From: Portunus trituberculatus
Taxonomy: Eukaryota; Arthropoda; Malacostraca; Decapoda; Portunidae
Direction of reading: 5' to 3'
Assembly (NCBI RefSeq): GCF_017591435.1
Contig: NC_059272.1
Span: 3,589,792 to 3,653,791, forward strand
Length of the DNA: 64,000 nucleotides
Shown: positions 13,009 to 33,000 of the stretch, piece by piece
Position numbering within the stretch: the stretch's first letter is position 1
Layout: each line of letters opens with the position of its first letter
Notes under the pieces: model-generated
What the model was told of the DNA's origin: nothing
The model's database searches: none
What the model saw: only the letters and a program-made list of their open reading frames with translations
Position numbers and translations under genes: made by a program

Positions 13009-13292
13009 TTTGTTTGATCTGCTGCAGTCTCTGACGAGACAGCCAGACGTTACCCTACGGAGCGAGCTCAGAGCTCATTATTTCCGATCTTCGGATAGGC
13101 CTGAGACCAGGCACACACCACACACCGGGACAACAAGGTCACAACTCCTCGATTTACATCCTGCACCTACTCACTGCTAAGTTAACAAGGGCTACACATG
13201 AAAGGAGACACACCCAAATATCTCCACCCGGCCGGGGAATCGAACCCCGGTCCTCTGGCTTGTGAAGCCAGCGCTCTAACCACTGAGCTACC
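13005..13292 (-). mobile_element. tRNA-derived SINE, full-length copy
   Basis: On the minus strand the copy starts with a tRNA-like head containing an A box (TAGCTCAGTGG, 13280-13290) and a B box (GGTTCGATTCC, 13236-13246) for RNA polymerase III. The anticodon-arm equivalent CTGGC-TTCACAA-GCCAG would read CAC. A body of about 210 bp follows (tgtagcccttgttaacttag and onward), ending in gcagcagatcaaaca and a CA array. A short CA array also lies directly before the head (13293-13313), so the copy is bounded by CA repeats on both sides. It matches the plus-strand copy at 16219 closely. Confidence 0.88.
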
Positions 13293-13313
13293 GTGTGTGT
13301 GTGTGTGTGTGTG

Positions 13314-13951
13314 ATGGCTAACCTAGGAGGGAGCATGATGGAAATAAGGAAAGTGATTTGCAGGTGTGGTGTGATGTACCTACTATAGGGTGCCCCTTCT
13401 GAGGCCACATCTGTCAGGGCCATCATGGCACTAAGGCTCTTCAGACAAATCATCAGCCAAGCCAAACGAAGCCAAGCCAGGCCAGGCCAGGCCAGGCTGG
13501 GAGTAACACCAAACCCTGAATTACTTTTAGTCTGTCCTGAGTGTCCTGACACTAAATATCACTACAGTCATTATTCCTGCAGAAAACCACAGTTCATTCA
13601 ATATAACTGATACCATATAATGTGTAAGAATATCATTTGAAAAGTACCATACATGGTGTACTTGTAATTAAGAATCACAGTCACCAGGCACTAAACATAG
13701 CAATGGCTCTTATGACAAAACACTGTAAGAAACAGTAAATACACATCCTATTGCTGTAAATAGTTAGGCATAACTATTACAGTACTAGATACTAAATTCT
13801 GTAAATACTTACATAAGTTTAACTCATTAATATCTGAGAAAAGATTCCCAATTCCTAAATCAGTTCATATTTGGATCTTTTCTTGAGCAATTTTCAGTTC
13901 AAATACAAACCTGCCTCTCCTTTCCCAATCACCAATAAAAACATGTTCATT
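13314..13951. other. Intergenic sequence and NTMT1 3' region
   Basis: It holds a short imperfect GCCAG array near 13470-13498 and AT-rich sequence that includes the 3' UTR of the minus-strand methyltransferase gene. No further gene is seen. Confidence 0.5.
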
Positions 13952-14719
13952 TCATTTAGGCCTCAGACACAGCATCTTTACTTCATAAAGGCCTTTGGGA
14001 AGATTGTTCTGCTTTGTGTTCTTTATGACCCTGAGTGCCGCCTTATCTATTATCTCCAGAAGCAGACTCTCAGGTCTGGTGACGGACGAGTCTTGTTCGT
14101 CCAGTTCTACGATACCCGAGGACGTGACATTTTCCTTCACAACAACCACACCATTAGGCTTAAGTCCTCGCGCCATCCTTCGGAAGAAATTCTCAAGGTC
14201 TTCATCCGTCAGATGCCCCAGCACCCACTGGCTCCACACAACATCATAGGTACCGGGCTCTGGGGCAAAGTGCTGCAGGCCTTGACACAAATATTCACCA
14301 ACCTTAGGAGAACTTTTCAATGATTCCTTAGCCCTGTCCAAAAAACTCTGACACTGTTCAACCAGGTCAACTTTGCCAAAGTGTTTCTGCAGCAGATGCT
14401 TGGTTATCCTGCCGATGCCTGCACCACAGTCCACCGCGCGGCCGTGACCTGGAGCGTTCTTCATCTTAAAGATACTCTGGAGGAAGATTTCTGAGCCACA
14501 GATGTCGGGAGCATTGATGTGGGCAAAGCCTCCCAGCATGCCATTGACCGTGGCCGGCACATTGTTCCAGTACGCTGCAGCGTCAGTGTAGAAAGCTGGA
14601 TTCTCTTGCACTAACTTCACTTTCTTTGCGTACTCCTCATCCTCCTCCTCCTCTGAGTCATTGTCTGCAGTGTCAGCCTCCGGGTCGGCAGCGGCACAGG
14701 CAGGCTCCTCTGTACTCAT
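13952..14719 (-). CDS. NTMT1: N-terminal Xaa-Pro-Lys N-methyltransferase (NTMT1/METTL11A family)
   Basis: One coding exon gives 255 residues from the first ATG at 14719; human NTMT1 has 223, the difference being an acidic N-terminal stretch (DNDSEEEEDEEYAKK). The enzyme uses S-adenosylmethionine to methylate the alpha-amino group of proteins beginning Xaa-Pro-Lys once Met is removed; known substrates include RCC1 and ribosomal proteins. Visible family signatures are YWNNVPATVNGMLGGF before the Rossmann fold, the SAM-binding motif DCGAGIGRITKHLL, the post-II segment YDVVWSQWVLGHLTD, and NGVVVVKENV. The C-terminus LYEVKMLCLRPK also fits. An acceptor (ttgccacag) lies 21 bases before the ATG, so an upstream non-coding exon probably exists. 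The longer frame up to 14749 would need a TTG start inside that intron. Intronless coding could suggest a retrocopy, but the frame is intact and an upstream intron is implied. Confidence 0.93.
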   Translation of the reverse strand: MSTEEPACAAADPEADTADNDSEEEEDEEYAKKVKLVQENPAFYTDAAAYWNNVPATVNGMLGGFAHINAPDICGSEIFLQSIFKMKNAPGHGRAVDCGAGIGRITKHLLQKHFGKVDLVEQCQSFLDRAKESLKSSPKVGEYLCQGLQHFAPEPGTYDVVWSQWVLGHLTDEDLENFFRRMARGLKPNGVVVVKENVTSSGIVELDEQDSSVTRPESLLLEIIDKAALRVIKNTKQNNLPKGLYEVKMLCLRPK

Positions 14720-14749
14720 GGTTGTGGTGTGTGCTGGTTCCTGTGGCAA

Positions 14750-16161
14750 TACAATGCAATATTAACATAAAGAATGTTAGGTTATTACTGCACATTAAAC
14801 AAACATTCTTCACCAAAATAATTCCAAAACATTAATCTACAGCAGTAAGGCAATAATTCATGGTGCCTCACCTGAATCCCATCACATAACATAAGTTTCT
14901 GCAGATATTGGCAGTGGTGAAAGTACAGGATATTTCAAGATTAAAATGTTTAATGCACATGTTCATTTTGAGGCGTTGTTTAGCCATGGTGTGACATTCA
15001 AGATTGGCCTGGTGACAGACAGATACAGTGGCCGGGTGGGTGTGTGGATGGTGGGCCTGGATCACTGGATGGCTACTGGTGATATTGTGAACAATTCAGT
15101 CATGATTTACAGCATCTCCATGATGAAGCAAGTGACAGCAACGAACCAATACCAATTACTGACAAACATAACACAGTGATATTGTGGATGTCATGAACAA
15201 GTAAAACAGTAGACAACACTAGGCCTGTTGATCCAACTCCATTCCAGTACATACTTGCATTGCTGCATGCACTCACTGTGGTGGTGGTGGTGGTGGTGGT
15301 GGTGGTGCCAGTGGACTTAATAATTTTACTATTTTGCATTTTTGCTTTGTAATTAAATCTTAACTCTTGGGTTTGCCATGCTTTAACAAGATTACTTTCA
15401 AATTTTACTACTGTTTAGAAGTTGATCACATACCAAGGCAAACCATTCCACTCATTCATCACTGTTCCAGAAAGAGTGTTTTGTCTTTTCAAGCCATGTT
15501 CTCCTTTTGTAAATCTTCCTAGAGCGTTCTCTAGTTCCTTGACTATCTAACAATATCAGCAGATTTGTGTTACTCCACAACTGCCACACTGCCACCCAAC
15601 CACTGGTCAACAATTCATCACCCACATATTAATGGGGGACTGTGTCACTGTTCCTTAGCCTTCACCTCTAAGCCTGCCAATACACTGCAACTATCAAAAT
15701 CTTGGGAATGACAAACTGCACTCAATAAAAACAGACAAACATTAAGTATCTGAAGACTGTGGCTTGCCAAAGCTGTGACAAATTGAATATGCATGACAGA
15801 ACTCTGATAAGCATTTAGCCAGGATTTCTCCCCACTAAGAGTACACCAGGCTGTCTGTTGTGTGTGGTGTGGGGGAGAGGGGGAGGCAGCAGGCAGGATG
15901 GTTAGTGAAGTACTTTGAGATACAACCCTCTCCCCCCAGCTAGGACTGGTTAGGTTAAAAAATGGAACATCAAGTTAAATTTTCCTAGACTTTTCAACAT
16001 CTATATTTCACTGGCTCCTTGTCCCACACCTAAAAATCCCTGTTTCCTCATATGCTTCCAAGCATGTCTGGGGAGTGGGGAAGAATGTGGGTGGGGGTAC
16101 ATGGACTAATTATAAATAAATGCCAAACGGAGAGACGGTGAAGGAGTGAAAACAAAAATCT

Positions 16162-16165
<4 letters not shown>
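14750..16165. other. Intergenic / upstream region of NTMT1
   Basis: AT-rich sequence contains the expected first exon and promoter of the minus-strand methyltransferase gene, which I could not place. A GGT array lies at about 15276-15306. No other coding region is supported. Confidence 0.5.

Positions 16166-16218
<53 letters not shown>
16166..16218. repeat. (AC)n array before SINE
   Basis: About 53 bp of AC directly precedes the tRNA-like head of the SINE at 16219. Confidence 0.95.
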
Positions 16219-16220
<2 letters not shown>

Positions 16221-16509
16221 TCCGGTAGCTCAGTGGTTAGAGCGCTGGCTTCACAAGCCAGATGACCGGGGTTCGATTCCCCGGCTGGGTGGAGATATTT
16301 GGGTGTGTCTCCTTTCACGTGTAGCCCCTGTTCACCTAGCAGTGAGTAGGTACGGGATGTAAATCGAGGAGTTGTGACCTTGTTGTCCCGGTGTGTGGTG
16401 TGTGCCTGGTCTCAAGCCTATCCGAAGATCGGAAACAATGAGCTCTGAGCTCGTTCCGTAGGGTAACGTCTGGCTGTCTCATCAGAGACTGCAGCAGATC
16501 AAACAGTGA

Positions 16510-16512
<3 letters not shown>
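16219..16512 (+). mobile_element. tRNA-derived SINE, full-length copy
   Basis: The head has an A box (tagctcagtgg, 16226-16236), a perfect B box (ggttcgattcc, 16270-16280) and an anticodon-arm-like hairpin ctggc-ttcacaa-gccag (anticodon CAC, Val-like). The acceptor stem does not pair, so it is not a working tRNA gene. The body includes tgtagcccctgttcacctag and gtaaatcgaggagttgtgac and ends gcagcagatcaaacagtgaa. AC arrays lie on both sides (16166-16218 and 16513-16602). Confidence 0.92.

Positions 16513-16602
<90 letters not shown>
16513..16602. repeat. (AC)n array between SINE and LINE
   Basis: About 90 bp of AC lies directly between the SINE 3' end and the truncated LINE. It serves as tail of one element and left flank of the other. 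Confidence 0.95.
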
Positions 16603-16603
<1 letters not shown>

Positions 16604-17222
16604 GCCAGAGAGACATATAAACAAAATAATTGGAGAAGTATTGAACTTATTGAGGAACATAAGAGTGGCGTTCGTATATTTAGATGAAGAAATGATGAAG
16701 AAAATAATAACTGCAATGATAAGACCAAGGCTTGAATATGCAACAATACAGTGGGCTCCGAACTTAAAGAAACACATAAGGAAACTAGAGAAAGTACAGA
16801 GGGCTGCAACAAAAATGGTGCCTGACTTAAGAGATTTGACTTATGAAGACAGACTGAACAGAATGCAACTTCCGACCCTGGAAAACAGAAGAGAAAGGGG
16901 AGACCTGATAGCAATATACAGAGTGATGATTGGCATGGAAAAAATGGATAGGGAAGATCTGTGTATGTGGAATGAAAGAATGTCGAGAGGGCATGGGAAA
17001 AAACTAAAAATGGCCACTTATAGGAGAGATGTGAAAAAATATAGCTTCCCTCATAGAAGGGTGGAAGTATGGAATAGTTTAGACATGGAAGTGGTCAACG
17101 CAAGGAATATTCATGATTTTAAGAAAAAGCTGGACATTAGTAGATATGGAGACGGGACAGTACGAGCATAGCTCTTTTCCCGTATGTTACAATTAGGTAA
17201 ATACAATTAGGTAAATACACAC
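16603..17222 (+). mobile_element. 5'-truncated CR1-like LINE (3' end of reverse transcriptase ORF)
   Basis: After the AC array an open frame of about 190 codons runs to the stop at 17171. It carries the C-terminal signatures of CR1-group LINE polymerases: MIRPRLEYATIQWAP, LEKVQRAATKMVPDL, RERGDLIAIYRVM and YSFPHRRVEVWNSLD. The catalytic FADD region is absent because of 5' truncation. The 3' end is two copies of caattaggtaaatac followed by a short ACAC run. Related copies are at 29403 (plus) and 47412 (minus). Confidence 0.88.
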
Positions 17223-17287
17223 GGTGTGCGACACCAGCGTTCAAATCACACACATATGAGAAAATTAATGTGGTAAAAGATAATAAT

Positions 17288-17514
17288 TGTGTCTCCTTTC
17301 ACGTGTGTGTCTCCTTTCACGTGTAGCCCCTGTTCACCTAGCAGTGAGTAGGTACAGGTTGTAAATCGAGGAGTTGTGACCTTGTTGTCCCGGTGTGTGG
17401 TGTGTGCCTGGTCTCAGGCCTATCCGAAGATCGGAAACAATGAGCTCTGAGCTCGTTCCGTAGGGTAACGTCTGGCTGTCTCGTCAGAGACTGCAGCAGG
17501 TCAAACAGTGAATT

Positions 17515-17515
<1 letters not shown>
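17288..17515 (+). mobile_element. 5'-truncated copy of the tRNA-derived SINE
   Basis: It has the SINE body from tgtctcctttcacgtgtag through gcagcaggtcaaacagtgaa but lacks the tRNA-like head. The first 20 bases, gtgtctcctttcacgtgt, are duplicated. A 62-bp AC array follows at 17517-17578. Confidence 0.88.

Positions 17516-17516
<1 letters not shown>

Positions 17517-17578
<62 letters not shown>
17517..17578. repeat. (AC)n tail of SINE
   Basis: About 62 bp of AC directly after the truncated SINE. Confidence 0.95.
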
Positions 17579-17582
<4 letters not shown>

Positions 17583-17639
17583 CACTTAATTCTTTACTAC
17601 TCTTTAAAGAAACCAGCATTTCGAGTTGACCTTTTTTTT

Positions 17640-17760
17640 AATACATATATATTTTGTTGGCCTTGGCTGGTTTCCCTCCTGCATTAAAAAAAAAAAAAAA
17701 AAAGATAACCAGGTGATCAAGACAAGTGGTGGATGCAAAAAAAATAAATAAATAAATAAA
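17640..17760 (-). repeat. Fragment of the dispersed repeat family with poly-A runs
   Basis: Read on the minus strand, gcaggagggaaaccagccaa followed by ggccaac matches the start of the copy at 40017. A-rich runs and a short AAAT array follow on the plus strand. Confidence 0.45.
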
Positions 17761-17805
17761 AATTCACGACATAAGTTAAGTGACAACGATTTAAGACAGA
17801 GAAAC

Positions 17806-17958
<153 letters not shown>

Positions 17959-18109
17959 GATTAATAACAAATAAGCAAACATATAAGAAATGTCTTTATA
18001 TATGTGAAAAAAAAAGAAAAAAAATTAAGTATGTATGTTTGTATATATGAACATATGCATGCAAACTTTACGTGCAATATTCACGGATATTTTTGTCGTT
18101 TATGTAAAT

Positions 18110-18152
<43 letters not shown>

Positions 18153-18185
18153 AACTCGAACATAAAAAATATACAAGATTCAATT

Positions 18186-20370
18186 CCTGTCCTTAACATA
18201 ACATAACATAACATAAATAATAGGATAACAAAGGGCCACCAGGGCCCATCTAGGTTATCCTGTATCAGTCGCACAGCGACCTCGTCATCAGTACTTAAAG
18301 ATACACTTACAAGTACACAATACATTATATGCTAATTCTAAATATTTGGCCCATTAACAGGGCTAAGTCCTGCAGTGAAATCCTCTACAATCTGTGATCC
18401 CCATGCATAGGGATCATGTCTTGTTTAACTATAGTAACTTTCTTATAAAAACTATCATGCAGCGCTATACATAATTATAAATCTAATAAATTTAAGTGCT
18501 TATCTAATCTGTTTTTAAACATTGTCAAACTAGTGCTATTTACAAGCCTCTCTGGCAATGCATTCCAGAAGTCTACCACCCTATGACTAAAGAAATATTT
18601 TCTTATATCTAACCTGCAGCCTTGCTTTCTAATCTTCCTGCCATGATTTCTAGTCCTACTTCCTCCTCTAAGGTAAAGAAAGATCTCACATCTATGTAGT
18701 TTGTATCTGAGAACATTTTAAATAACTCTATCATATCCCTCTTATACATCTCCTCTCAAATGAAAACATGTTTAATTCCTTTAATCTATCTCTATACTCC
18801 AGGCGCTTTAATGCTGGTATCATCCTAGTTGCTCTTCTCTGAACTGCTTCTAACATGTTGATATCCTGCCTATAATGGGGTGACCAGGCCTGTATGCAAT
18901 ACTCTAAATGGGGCCTAACATAGGAATTATATAAGCTACGCACCACTTCCTTACTTTTATAACTAACATTTCTATTTATAAAACCCAGGATCCTATTTGC
19001 CCTATTTCTTGCTTCTAAACATTGCTTTGAAAATTTCATAGTCCTGTCTATCACTACTCCTAAATCCTTTCCTTCCTCTACTGCCTCTAGCCAACATCCC
19101 TCCATCTCATAGCTAAAGTTTGTGTTGTCTTTACCTAAATGCATAACCTGACACTTTTAGAATTAAACTCCATCTGCCACCTGTCTGCCCATGCTATCAG
19201 CCTGTCCAGGTCTCGTTGTATTCTGTAATTGTCCTTTTCACCCTGTACTGCACATGCTATCTTAGTATCATCTGCAAACTTTGATACTTTGCTACTAATT
19301 CCTATATCTAAATCGTTAATGTACACCAAGAAAAGAAGAGGTCCTAGCACTGATCCTTGGGGTACCCCACTAACCACTTCCTTCCACTCAGACATTGCCC
19401 CATTTAATACTACTCTCTGTTTCCTATCAGAAAGCCATTCACTAATCCAATCAACTAACCTACCCCTATCCCATGTAGTCTCAATTTGTACACTAGCCTC
19501 CTATGCGGTACCTTATCAAACGCCTTGCTAAAATCTAGATATATAACATCTATGCTATTTCCATCATCTAACTCCTTGGTAATATATTCTAAGATATCGA
19601 GCAAATTTGTAAGACAGGACCTCCCTGATCTAAAGCCATGTTGGGTATCTCTAATTAATCTATTCTCATTTAAATGCTCCCAAATACTACCCTTAATGAT
19701 TTTCTCTAGTATCTTACATACTATACTAGTTAAACTGATCGGTCTATAATTATTCGCATCATCCTTCCTACCTTTTTAAATATTGGAGTAACATTAGCTA
19801 ACTTCCAGTCCTGAGGTATCTCAGCAAACCTAAGTGATCTTTCAAAGATTAACTTAAGTGCTTCAGAAATACTGTCTACACCCTCCCTAAGTACTCTGGC
19901 ATGTAGCTCATCAGGACCACTAGCTTTCCTATCGTCTAGTTCAAGAATAAATTTCCTAATAATTCCCGGTTTTATATCAATATTTTCTAAAGCTCTTAAA
20001 CTACTCGTCGCACTGTTTGTAACAGGATTTCCTATTCTTTCCTAGTAAATACTGAAGAAAATTGTTCATTCAATAATTCTACTATGTCTTCATTTTGACC
20101 CACTACTACACCATCTTTTCTGAGTGGTCCAATCCTATCCTTATTTCTTTTATCACTGACCTTGTAATAACTATATAATTTTTGGGGATCTTTACTCCCA
20201 GCTCTAGCTAGTTTTATCTCTGCCTGCCTTTTACTTTATTTTATGACCTTACTCAAATCATCCCTGACCTGTCTGTACCTAATCAAATCTACATCTTCCC
20301 CACTTTTCTGCAACTCTCTATATGCCCTCTTCTTCTCTCTGATCTCCTTATTCCCCTTTATCAGTTCCTA
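18186..20370 (-). mobile_element. Decayed CR1-like LINE with reverse transcriptase
   Basis: On the minus strand, pieces of a reverse transcriptase appear in order: the linker and fingers region (about 20360-19500, frame broken), the segment GVPQGSVLGPLLFLVYIND (about 19310-19370), the catalytic box KFADDTK (about 19270), and the thumb and C-terminal region SYVRPHLEYCIQAWSP with VQRRATRMIPALKRLEYRDRL (about 18780-18960). A frameshift at about 19140 and others upstream break the ORF. The 3' end carries four TTATG units (18194-18222), a typical short tandem LINE tail. The family differs from the plus-strand LINE at 16603. It lies upstream of SUGT1 in the opposite orientation. Confidence 0.88.
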
Positions 20371-21359
20371 CGCACAGCGGCTCACCTCGGAGTGGGTGTG
20401 TGGGTGTGTGGGCGGCTGGCGCGCTGTTTTGCGCCGTGCTGAGTGCTGAGTGATGTGTTGGTCCTGATATAGCAGTGCCTGATATAGTACAAGCAATGCA
20501 GGCCACACCACGTGCTGCTCACCGCCTCTCACTCTCTCTCAGCTGCCAATATAAACAAACACACCTGATGGCAACACACTGATGGCAATATAGCTAATGG
20601 CAACTCAGCAGCATCTGATGAAAATAGCATAAAGTGTGTTAATTTATCAAACTCGAGGGGCAGAACACCACTTTCAAATTAAACTAAACTAAAACTCCTA
20701 AAATCCTAACTTATTTTTCTGTCTCAGCTACAATTAACACTTCTATCGCATTTCTTAAATATGGCACTTATAATTCAAAACTCCCTTATCTAAAACTGAA
20801 AAAAATTCAAACCACCACTACCAGCAATATGAACCTTTAATTTAACTGCCATTTTTCACCCCCATACACTGTGTAAAAAGAGAGAACTAGACAAATAGCA
20901 TTAGTAAACAGTCCAGCTCTCCTCCTGCAGATGGTGTCCAGAAGGTTCTTGGCAAGCAGGGAGGCAAGAGTGAGCTGCGAATACCCAACCTTCCTTACAA
21001 GATGCCCCTTACCTCCCTGCAGTGAGTACCAACGTGTATTCAAACCCAAATACACACCACTGCCATTTATTTACTGTATTACTCTATCAAAAACGCATGA
21101 CTGTTACTCCCTCTCCCCTTTCATCCCTGTGTCCCCCGTATAGGTGGTGATGGTGGTTGTCAGTGTCAGTAGCCGGTGGTGAGTGGTGAGTGGTCCTGTG
21201 GTGTGTGGTGAGTGCAGGGGTTCGTGGTGCAGGGTAGTACAGGGATAGGTGTGCAGGTTTATACTTTTTTTTCTTTGTATGTCTGTCTTTTATTATCTTA
21301 TTTCCTCAGTCCGTCTTTTATCTTTTTTTTTTTGTCTCAGTTCATTCATTCATTCATTC

Positions 21360-21455
<96 letters not shown>

Positions 21456-22861
21456 TGCCTCTGCCACCCCTAGACCAGCGCAGCAGTGTCATTTCTGTCT
21501 CCCTTGAAAGCACTGCCTTATTCTCACTGGCCTGCCTTCACTCCTCCTCAACACCATTGCTGCCCTGTGCATGAGTGAGTCCCTGCCTGTGTAGGTAGTG
21601 TGTAGCTGTGGGAGTCTGGGATGTGATGTGTCAGTGGTACAGGCCTTCTGACAGACAAGTTTTGGATGAGAGATACTTCAGATTGTGAATTTAACCCGTA
21701 TAGTACTGGGATACATTTTTACCTTGAGATTTGTGTATGATGAGACCATTTTATTGAAGATACAAAGAGTCAATGAAGGTCAATTAATGGCTACAGTTTT
21801 CACTATTTTAATCCCTCACATGAGTTTCTGAAGGTGTATAAAATCACCAGATAGTAGGTAAGCAGAATGAATATGGAAATGTATCGTGGTACTGAAGGGG
21901 TTAATAGTTAATAGTTGTGATTGATAAGCTGCTCTGAAGGCAAGACTGTCTGATTGTCTGCCTGTCTAGTGTGACTGTCAGGTTGAGTGTTGAAGTTTTG
22001 CCTGTAAATCATTAACTTATTCTGATTACCTTACTCTCATCCATTGTTGTGGCAGCCTATACTTGTCACTACTTTGTTTCATGCCCTCATTGCATTCCTC
22101 AAGTGCCAATGCCATTAGTCATCTGGCAGCTTCCTTGGCAGTGCAGCTGGCCCCTCCTTTGTCTGCTGTGTTTTTTCTTACTTTATTGCTGCCTTACAAC
22201 ATTACAAGCACCAGTTGTTAGTGCATTTGTCACCCTCATCCAAGAATTTATGATATTCTACTACTTAAAATATTCTTCATTAATTTGCTACTGTTAGCAT
22301 TTGGCAGTGTGTCTGTGTGCATGAGAGATATAACAGTGAGTGCTGTCACTTTAGGATTTTTTTTTTTTTTTCCCCAGCATCCTTAGCTGTAGCTACAAGG
22401 ACACTTCAGTTACATCTTTTCTTTGATTTTTCAAGTGCACACAGTGTTTAGACTGCTTGTAGTCCACATCCTTCACTTTCATTGCACTTCTTAGCCTCAT
22501 GAACAAGGAGACCAACTCAGTCAGAGAACATGAGCCACTTGACGCTGCTGCTGCTGCTGTGTGGGGACAGAGAGGGACAGGACGAGTGCCACTCCTCACA
22601 ACACTCTCCTCACCTCACCTCACCTGCTCTCCTAACACAGAATGCTTTACATCAAGTGCTGTACAATATCTACCCTTTAGGGAACCAGCATAGCCTTACT
22701 GTACCTTGAGGGAGTTGTTTCTCCTAGGCAGTGTGGTGTGGTGTGTTGTGAGAGGGTGATGTTGTGATATGTGTAGTGAGAGTGGTGTTGAGTGTTGACT
22801 GAGGCTACCCAGCACAGTGATGCCTCTTTCTCCCTGACCACCTTGACTCCCCAGGGGCCAG
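20371..22861. other. Region upstream of SUGT1, no coding exon recognised
   Basis: A GC-richer patch at about 20385-20460 abuts the LINE start. A CT array occupies 21366-21450. An acceptor (cttgactccccag) at about 22853 just before the SUGT1 ATG implies an upstream non-coding first exon somewhere here, not located. Confidence 0.5.
21366..21450. repeat. (CT)n microsatellite
   Basis: About 85 bp of pure CT, preceded by a short CATT array (about 21342-21361). Confidence 0.95.
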
Positions 22862-30890
<8,029 letters not shown>

Positions 30891-31115
30891 GGACATCCCC
30901 TCCCCCTGTTAACTATTTTTCTTGCTTCTCTAAGTGATAAATGCACATATTACTATTGTCTCATGATTAGATTTAGGACATCAAAGGCTCTTTTTTATTC
31001 ATGAATTAATGTTGAAGTACATTTTTCTAACACATTTCATGCCAGCGCCATATCTAAGTGTACACTCAAGCTCATGACATGCCTACAATATCCTCATTTG
31101 CTACATCCAAGAGAT

Positions 31116-31121
31116 AATAAA
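31116..31121 (+). terminator. Candidate polyadenylation signal of SUGT1
   Basis: AATAAA lies 226 bases after the SUGT1 stop. It is the first canonical hexamer I noticed downstream. No transcript evidence is available. Confidence 0.35.
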
Positions 31122-31315
31122 TATGATTCATAGAACTCTAGCAATTTATTTCTCCACTTGATAGGGAATAGAAGTGCTTTTTTTTTTTTTTTTTAGCCAT
31201 CCACTCTTCTCAAATCAAAGTTCTTTTCTCAAACAGTTCCACTCTGCTACATGTCCTCTCAATCTTAAGTGTTGGGGTGACTCACTGAAATCCCCCAATA
31301 GTGTTTGCCTTTTTT

Positions 31316-31400
31316 TAAGTAAGAGAAGAAAGCTGGCCAAGGACAACATAAAGAGTTAAAAAAAAAAAAAAATGGTCCACTTATGGGGACCTCATAACAC
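31316..31400 (+). repeat. Diverged copy of the dispersed repeat family
   Basis: Gtaagagaagaaagctggcc and the following A-rich run and tggtccactta match the 5' half of the copy at 2036. Confidence 0.55.
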
Positions 31401-32880
31401 ACTTTAGTAATGCCTTAAAGAAATCCCTGGGCTGTCTGCAGTAAGTGTAAAGCGTAGCTAGCCGATACAGATAAATATCGCTATGGGCAATGTATAGTCA
31501 GGTAATGATGGGTAGTTGTGATAGATGGATAGGGGATGTAGTAAAGTAGATAGTGGATAAACAAATAGGTGTTGTGTAACCATGATTATGTATGTATCTA
31601 TGAAAAGTTTAGATTGGTAAGTAATGAATATATACATAGATAATACAAGTACCTATACCTATATAGCTAGATAGATAAAGTGAATAGGAAATAACACAAG
31701 GAGCCCATGTGATAGAGGCCACACCACCAAAATCACGCTCTGTGTTTCCCACCAGGCCAAACATTACTGAAACATGTGGTAGAAACCAAATTTCAATACT
31801 TGTCCTTATAGCAAAGCTACACAAGGTTGAGCATTGCTAACTTTGGTGTGTAGAAAAACAGCTAGATGGGTCAGGTTTTAGCAGGCAAGAGGGTTCAACT
31901 AACACGGGCAGGCAGCCTATGTGAGTATGGCTTAGACACTCTTGGCCAGTCATCAGTGTGCAGCAGCCATGTGTGTCTCAGTCTGTGGTGTCACTGTTGT
32001 GTACATGTCATAGTTACACTTTGTGCCCTTGAAAGTCTTGGGTCATTAACCCCTCCACCCTCCATCCAGTGCCATCCACCTAAGCAAGTTATACATTCAT
32101 TGTTGGATAAAGCACCCAACAATGATTGTGTCAATGAATAATGCCTTTATTAATGCCATAACATAATAAAAACTACAAAAATCCTAATTTTTTATAACTT
32201 TTTGGAGAAGAAATTAAAAAAATCTTTTTTTTATTTTTAGCAAAAAATTATACCATACCATATTCATAGTGAGTTCCCTGTGGGCCAATCAGGACAGCAA
32301 TCCAATGATAATAAAGAAATTCATTTGTTTTTGTGGGTTTTTGTTTTTTAATATATTTATTCTTTTTCAGGGAAACCCATATGAAAAAAAAATTATTTTC
32401 ATAAGGTTTCATTTGATATATAATACTCTATGATTATGCTTTTCTTTTATATGTGCTGCAGTTGCTCAAAGTTAACCCTAAATATCTTAAAGTTAAGTGG
32501 TGTGTTGACCCTTATTGCATGGGGCTCCTTATACATATATATTAAAAAAGACAATACACATGTAGATAGTAAGTTAGTTAAATAGACTGTAAATAGATAT
32601 ATAGATTGATAGGTACTAATGTAATGGTGATGCACACATGGATGGAATGTAGAGAGATCTAGGTAGGTGATTGAATGACTAGTGAAGAAAAGAGTGGATG
32701 GAGTAAGATCTGTCATAGGGCACTGGTAATAACTGGTGCACTACTGATAAGATGTAGATAGGCAATAGTCAGATGATAAGAGATGATATACAGTTACTCA
32801 ATTGAATAAGTAAAGAGGTAAAGATAGATAGTAATTAGACAATAGGTGATGATAGGCATTCATTGTGTCCCCCCACAATC

Positions 32881-33000
<120 letters not shown>

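Noticed and set aside
14720..14749. Extension of the NTMT1 frame by ten codons to a TTG
   Set aside because: TTG is an unlikely start in animals, and a splice acceptor (ttgccacag) lies between it and the first ATG.
16219..16291. A tRNA-Val-like gene
   Set aside because: A and B boxes and the anticodon arm are present, but no acceptor stem pairs and the sequence runs into a SINE body repeated elsewhere. It is a SINE head.
22499..22693. Open frame with an Ala run upstream of SUGT1 as an alternative first exon
   Set aside because: There is no donor that joins it in phase to the SUGT1 exon, and an acceptor immediately before the SUGT1 ATG suggests a non-coding leader.
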